This document shows positions 3,891 through 5,190 of a stretch of DNA of 5,190 bases, piece after piece. Positions within the stretch are counted from its first letter, which is position 1. The number at the start of each line of letters is the position of its first letter. A program made the position numbers and the translations under genes. This DNA is from Actinomycetes bacterium (lineage in GTDB: Bacteria; Actinomycetota; Actinomycetes; Propionibacteriales; Propionibacteriaceae), in the NCBI GenBank assembly GCA_009785885.1, contig WQUE01000146.1, positions 1 through 5,190 on the forward strand, read 5' to 3'. Under the pieces are notes generated by a model. It ran no database searches and was not told the origin of the DNA. It worked only from the letters and a program-made list of their open reading frames with translations.

Positions 3891-5190
3891 CCCGCGTCCG
3901 GTCGAATGGCAAGGAGAGTTGCCCGATGGAGGGCACACCGCCGAACCGTGCCTGGATGTACATCCTCTCGGTGTCCTCGTCTCGGCGTGGCCTGTAGTCG
4001 GTGAGTGGTATCAGAGTCGTCACGCCGGATGCGCTCTTCTCGGTGAACCAGATCTGGTCTCGATCCAGGGCGTACCCCTGGCCGCCGAAGGATCCGAGAA
4101 GGCTGATGTCATGCGACGTGAAGATCAGTTGAGCACCCTTCGGGTTGGACCGCCGGAACTGGTACATCTCCAGGATGGCGCGCACGAGGATCGGGTGCAG
4201 GCTGCTCAGCTCGTCCGCGACCAGCGTCCGACCGGTCTTGAGGCTGTCGTACACATCGCTCGCAAGGTTCCACAGGCTTTGCGTTCCACGCGACTCCGTG
4301 CCCCACGGAAGCGGGTAGCCCGCCGCGTCTGGACCGCCCTGGTGCCACAGCCGGGGTTGACGGTTGGCGCGAAAGAGCATCTCCGTCACCCGCGCGGTAT
4401 CCTCCGTGTCGGACGCATCGGCGAACAGCCTGACCAGATCCGCGGGAGGCGGCGACTCGGGGGTGGCCACACCCACCCCGGTCACCCCGAAGTCAGCCTG
4501 GCGGAGGAGTTCGACGATCCAGGGCTGGTAGCCCGGATCCGACTCCAGCCTCGCCACTCCGCGGTCGCCGGTGAGGGCTCGTCTTGTCGGTGGCTCGTCG
4601 CCCGAACCAAGATCCGCGAACCAGCCGTACACCTCCATGAGCGGCTCGAAGTTGTCCTGGGCAGCCCTCGACAGAAACAGCGAGTTGGCGCGAGTGGCGG
4701 CGATGATGGCGCGCTTGGCGCCACGCAGGTAGGTGCTGGTGGTGATCCGCGCCTTCGCACCCTCGGTGTGGCGCGAGAAGAGGGTGCGAACCGATCGCTT
4801 GGCTGAACCCAGCACGACCTCCTTGAGTTGCTCTGTCTTGACGAGGCCACCCTCGATGCTGAACGAGTACCCAAACTCCCGTCCGCCCACGGTGAACCAG
4901 AGTTCAGTCGAGAACGGGCAGGTCCGCGACTCCCCATCCAGGAGGAACGGCTCCGTCGGCAGCGGCTCACCCACCTCGCGGCGCGCGGAGGAGCGCACAA
5001 CCCAGCGCACGTAGGCGAGCGCGTCCAGGACGGTTGACTTGCCGGACGCGTTGCCACCGAAGAGGACCGCCAGCGGCGAGAGATCGCCACCGGCCAGTTC
5101 GTCATTCGCGGTCACCCGGCTCACCGTGCCGCCGCCCGCGCGGGCGAGCGACAACGTCTGGCGGTCGCGGATCGAGCGGAAGTTCTCAAC
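3883..5190 (-). CDS. rloA: RloA / AbiLi-like AAA ATPase (5' end outside window)
   Basis: 435 residues are visible, from VENFRSIRDRQTLSLARAGG at the right edge. This is the usual start of AAA_15/AAA_21 SMC-like ATPases, so only a few residues are missing. Walker A is GGNASGKST (5032-5058, about residues 45-53). The ABC-like signature region is ESRGTQSLWNLASD. Walker B is TLVADELSSLHP (Asp326-Glu327, 4210-4215). The H-loop is LIFTSHDISLL, with its His codon at 4111-4113. Together these show a complete ATP-binding core. RloA-type ATPases are thought to sense phage infection or DNA ends and license their RloB partner. The stop (3883-3885) lies inside the first codons of rloB, an 8-base overlap typical of a coupled pair. 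A TTG at 5152-5154 is in frame but lies after the conserved first strand, so it is not the start. No defect is seen. Confidence 0.88.
   Translation of the reverse strand, partial: VENFRSIRDRQTLSLARAGGGTVSRVTANDELAGGDLSPLAVLFGGNASGKSTVLDALAYVRWVVRSSARREVGEPLPTEPFLLDGESRTCPFSTELWFTVGGREFGYSFSIEGGLVKTEQLKEVVLGSAKRSVRTLFSRHTEGAKARITTSTYLRGAKRAIIAATRANSLFLSRAAQDNFEPLMEVYGWFADLGSGDEPPTRRALTGDRGVARLESDPGYQPWIVELLRQADFGVTGVGVATPESPPPADLVRLFADASDTEDTARVTEMLFRANRQPRLWHQGGPDAAGYPLPWGTESRGTQSLWNLASDVYDSLKTGRTLVADELSSLHPILVRAILEMYQFRRSNPKGAQLIFTSHDISLLGSFGGQGYALDRDQIWFTEKSASGVTTLIPLTDYRPRRDEDTERMYIQARFGGVPSIGQLSLPFDRTRDV

Noticed and set aside
3919..4806. 295-codon plus-strand open frame inside rloA
   Set aside because: Opposite a gene with complete Walker A, Walker B and H-loop motifs; its own translation has no family features.
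1..5190. CRISPR array, tRNA, rRNA or an intact insertion sequence
   Set aside because: No spaced direct repeats, no cloverleaf or rRNA-like stretch, and no transposase reading frame were seen on either strand.

Overview
The window is high-GC DNA of actinobacterial character. Supporting signs are GTG/ATG starts with ATGA overlaps, a TANNNT -10 box placed for a leaderless transcript, a toxin-antitoxin pair of the mycobacterial VapBC45 type, and a perfect 16-bp match to the mycobacterial-type LexA (SOS) box. The genus cannot be fixed from the sequence alone.

Layout. (1) 1..419, minus: the N-terminal part of a secreted lipoprotein, probably an M1-type metallopeptidase, running off the left edge. 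(2) 467..979, minus: the C-terminal 40% or so of an NCS2 uracil/xanthine permease whose front half is missing. (3) About 980..1160: non-coding scar sequence with a 33-nt near-perfect palindrome and a tandem TAAGGACA repeat. (4) 1160..1239, minus: what looks like the first ~27 codons of a type I restriction gene hsdR, starting exactly at the vapC stop. (5) 1236..1897, minus: a VapBC toxin-antitoxin operon with an AbrB-fold antitoxin and a PIN toxin, preceded by a possible 13-codon leader ORF. (6) 1898..2149: a divergent intergenic region holding the LexA-type box TCGAACTAGTGTTCGA. (7) 2150..3176, plus: a second toxin-antitoxin operon, with a MerR-like HTH plus DUF433 antitoxin and a DUF5615 PIN-like toxin. 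(8) 3218..5190, minus: an rloA-rloB (AbiL-like) pair, with rloA cut by the right edge and rloB carrying a frameshift near its N-terminus.

Together, 980..5190 reads as a defence island inserted beside housekeeping genes. RloA/RloB were named for their linkage to type I restriction loci, and toxin-antitoxin modules often sit inside such loci. With the hsdR start codon abutting vapC, the simplest reading is an hsd locus that once ran (minus strand) ...rloA-rloB-[TA]-vapB-vapC-hsdR. It has decayed: hsdR is cut after ~27 codons, the scar fuses it to a truncated permease, and rloB is frameshifted. The two TA modules appear intact. The most interesting signal is the SOS box between them, overlapping the best plus-strand promoter candidate, which suggests that the DUF433/DUF5615 module is induced by DNA damage.
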